From Chloroflexota bacterium (lineage in GTDB: Bacteria > Chloroflexota > Dehalococcoidia > SZUA-161): DNA of 5,105 bases. The position numbers and the translations under genes were made by a program. Position 1 is the stretch's first letter; every line of letters begins with the position of its first letter. Under the pieces are notes generated by a model. That model ran no database searches. It worked only from the letters and a program-made list of their open reading frames with translations, and was not told where the DNA came from. The stretch is taken from positions 1 to 5,105 of the forward strand of contig VGNW01000171.1 in assembly GCA_016865955.1 (NCBI GenBank), written 5' to 3'. Positions 3,750 to 5,105 of the stretch are shown here, piece by piece.

Positions 3750-5105
3750 ATGCATAAGATTGTGATTGACCCCGTAACGCGTATTGAAGGCCATCTAAAG
3801 GTAGAGGTTATTGTAGACGATGGCAAAGTCAAAGATGCCAAGAGTTCAGGGACTTTGTTCCGAGGCATCGAACTGATACTTAAGGGTAGAGACCCTCGCG
3901 ATGCCAGCGTCATCACCCAGAGGATCTGCGGCGTGTGTCCCACCAGCCATTCCATAGCATCCAACCTGTGTCTGGACAGCGCCTTCGGCCTCAGCGGCTC
4001 CGTACCCGACAACGGTAGAATCATTCGCAACTTGATTCTTGGCGCAGCCCACATCTCTGACCATATCCTTCACTTTTATCATCTGGCTGCTCTTGATTAC
4101 GTAGATGTGACCAAGGTAGCCAGATACGAGGGCAACAATCCTACGCTCAATTCGGTGAAGGATTTCATCCAGCGCGGCGAACTGGGACCATTCGTGCCCC
4201 GCTACGAAGGCGATTACCGACTGCCCGCTGCGGTTGACCAGGAACTGGTGGCTCATTATATCGAAGCCCTCAAGATGCGCCGACACGGGCAGGAGATGTG
4301 CGCCATATTCGGCGGCAAGATGCCTCACAATATGGCAGTGGTGCCCGGCGGGGTTACCGAGGTTCCGACAATAGACAAGATTGCTGCTTTCTTGTGGAGA
4401 GCCAATGAACTCAGGGAGTTTATTGACAACGTTTACATTCCCGACGTGATAGCTGCGGCAGGCGCATACAGCGACTACTTTGAGATTGGCGCTGGATGCA
4501 AGCATCTGCTGTCCTACGGTAATTACGACCTCGATGGCAAAGAAGCCGACCTCACAAAGAGGAAGAGGCTGTTCAAGCAAGGCACCGTCGGCCCTGATTT
4601 GAAGCTGGGGCATCTCGATGCAAACGCCATTACAGAGGAGGTCAAGCATTCCTGGTACGATGACTCCACAACCGGCAGAAAACCGGCACACGGAGAGACA
4701 GTACCCAAAGACGATAAGCCCGGAGCTTATTCCTGGATAAAAGCTCCCCGCTACAACGGCCAGGTATATGAGGTCGGCCCTCTGGCCAGGTTGGTTACAA
4801 CCTATCTGTCAGGCGACTCAAAAGCTAAAGCGTTGGTAGATGGAGTCCTGTCTAAATTCAAAGCAGGCCCCCAGGTGTTGTTCTCAGTTCTGGGACGCCA
4901 CGCAGCGAGGGCTATCTGCTGCAAAATCATAGCTGACGAGATACCGGGATGGTTGCTGCAACTGAAGCCGGGAGAGCCGGTATATCAGACGTATCAAATC
5001 CCAGAGGAATCAACAGGCATGGGCCTGGTTGATGGCGCGCGTGGAGCACTAGGACACTGGATTGAAATAAAGCATAAGAGAATAGCAAACTATCAGTGCG
5101 TAGTA
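3750..5105 (+). CDS. [NiFe] hydrogenase large (catalytic) subunit, 3' end missing
   Basis: The nickel-binding subunit that splits or makes H2. The window holds 452 codons. Members of the family usually have several dozen more, including the C-terminal DPCxxCxxH that supplies the other two nickel ligands and the maturation cleavage site, so these are off the edge. Visible motifs are VTRIEGHLKVEV with the proton-relay glutamate E13, the L1 motif RICGVCPTSH (C60, C63, H67), HFYHLAALDYVDV, GGKMPHN with PGGVT, SWIKAPRY with EVGPLARL, and ARGALGHW with canopy R431. The best match is group 1 (uptake-type) rather than F420-reducing or NAD-linked. The conserved EAPRG is DGARG here (D428, A430). The ATG at 3750 begins one base after the small-subunit TAA, with GGTGG (3736-3740) 9 bases upstream, so the pair is co-transcribed and coupled. 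Maturation protease and electron-acceptor genes probably follow outside the window. Confidence 0.95.
   Translation, partial: MHKIVIDPVTRIEGHLKVEVIVDDGKVKDAKSSGTLFRGIELILKGRDPRDASVITQRICGVCPTSHSIASNLCLDSAFGLSGSVPDNGRIIRNLILGAAHISDHILHFYHLAALDYVDVTKVARYEGNNPTLNSVKDFIQRGELGPFVPRYEGDYRLPAAVDQELVAHYIEALKMRRHGQEMCAIFGGKMPHNMAVVPGGVTEVPTIDKIAAFLWRANELREFIDNVYIPDVIAAAGAYSDYFEIGAGCKHLLSYGNYDLDGKEADLTKRKRLFKQGTVGPDLKLGHLDANAITEEVKHSWYDDSTTGRKPAHGETVPKDDKPGAYSWIKAPRYNGQVYEVGPLARLVTTYLSGDSKAKALVDGVLSKFKAGPQVLFSVLGRHAARAICCKIIADEIPGWLLQLKPGEPVYQTYQIPEESTGMGLVDGARGALGHWIEIKHKRIANYQCVV

Noticed and set aside
2927..4691. Long minus-strand open frames opposite the hydrogenase genes (2927-3475, 3554-4054, 3846-4691)
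   Set aside because: They are shadows of the two hydrogenase genes, whose ligand motifs are unambiguous.

Overview
The window looks like a chromosomal segment of an anaerobic bacterium. The strongest signs are the 5' end of a glycyl radical enzyme (oxygen-sensitive chemistry), a [NiFe] hydrogenase with a group 1-like sequence, and many small soluble genes packed closely together. Base composition is intermediate. The mixture, including an alpha/alpha-toroid protein of a kind I recall from anaerobic Chloroflexota, syntrophic Deltaproteobacteria and methanogens, would fit Dehalococcoidia or a similar lineage, but the window does not prove a taxon.

Layout. The left half (1-2681) reads entirely on the minus strand; in transcription order it is a HAD-family phosphatase (2681-2034), an alpha/alpha-toroid (terpenoid cyclase/prenyltransferase-fold) protein (2031-1027), an AbrB-type antitoxin (984-748), a PIN-domain toxin (746-327), and the N-terminus of a glycyl radical enzyme (257 to beyond the left edge). 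The right half (2855-5105) reads on the plus strand and encodes a [NiFe] hydrogenase small subunit followed one base later by the large subunit, which runs off the right edge. The 173-base divergent region (2682-2854) holds a convincing promoter for the hydrogenase operon and a CRP/FNR-family-like inverted repeat.

How the genes relate. The HAD and toroid genes overlap or nearly touch and are probably co-transcribed. The toxin-antitoxin pair has its own strong promoter (TTGACA, 16 bases, TACAAT) whose -35 box overlaps the toroid gene's stop codon, with a 10-bp inverted repeat that is a natural candidate for the autoregulatory operator. The glycyl radical enzyme gene lies 69 bases past the toxin stop and has its own strong ribosome-binding site plus a 7-bp palindrome in its leader. 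It may be served by both read-through and a local promoter. The hydrogenase pair is the main metabolic module. It keeps the nickel and iron-sulfur ligands visible in the window but has no twin-arginine signal, so it is predicted to act in the cytoplasm. It also has extra cysteines around the medial cluster and an alanine where the canopy proline normally sits.

No CRISPR array, rRNA, tRNA, insertion sequence or clear intrinsic terminator was seen. No wholly new system is evident. The most interesting points are the signal-less, cysteine-enriched hydrogenase and the promoter/operator architecture.
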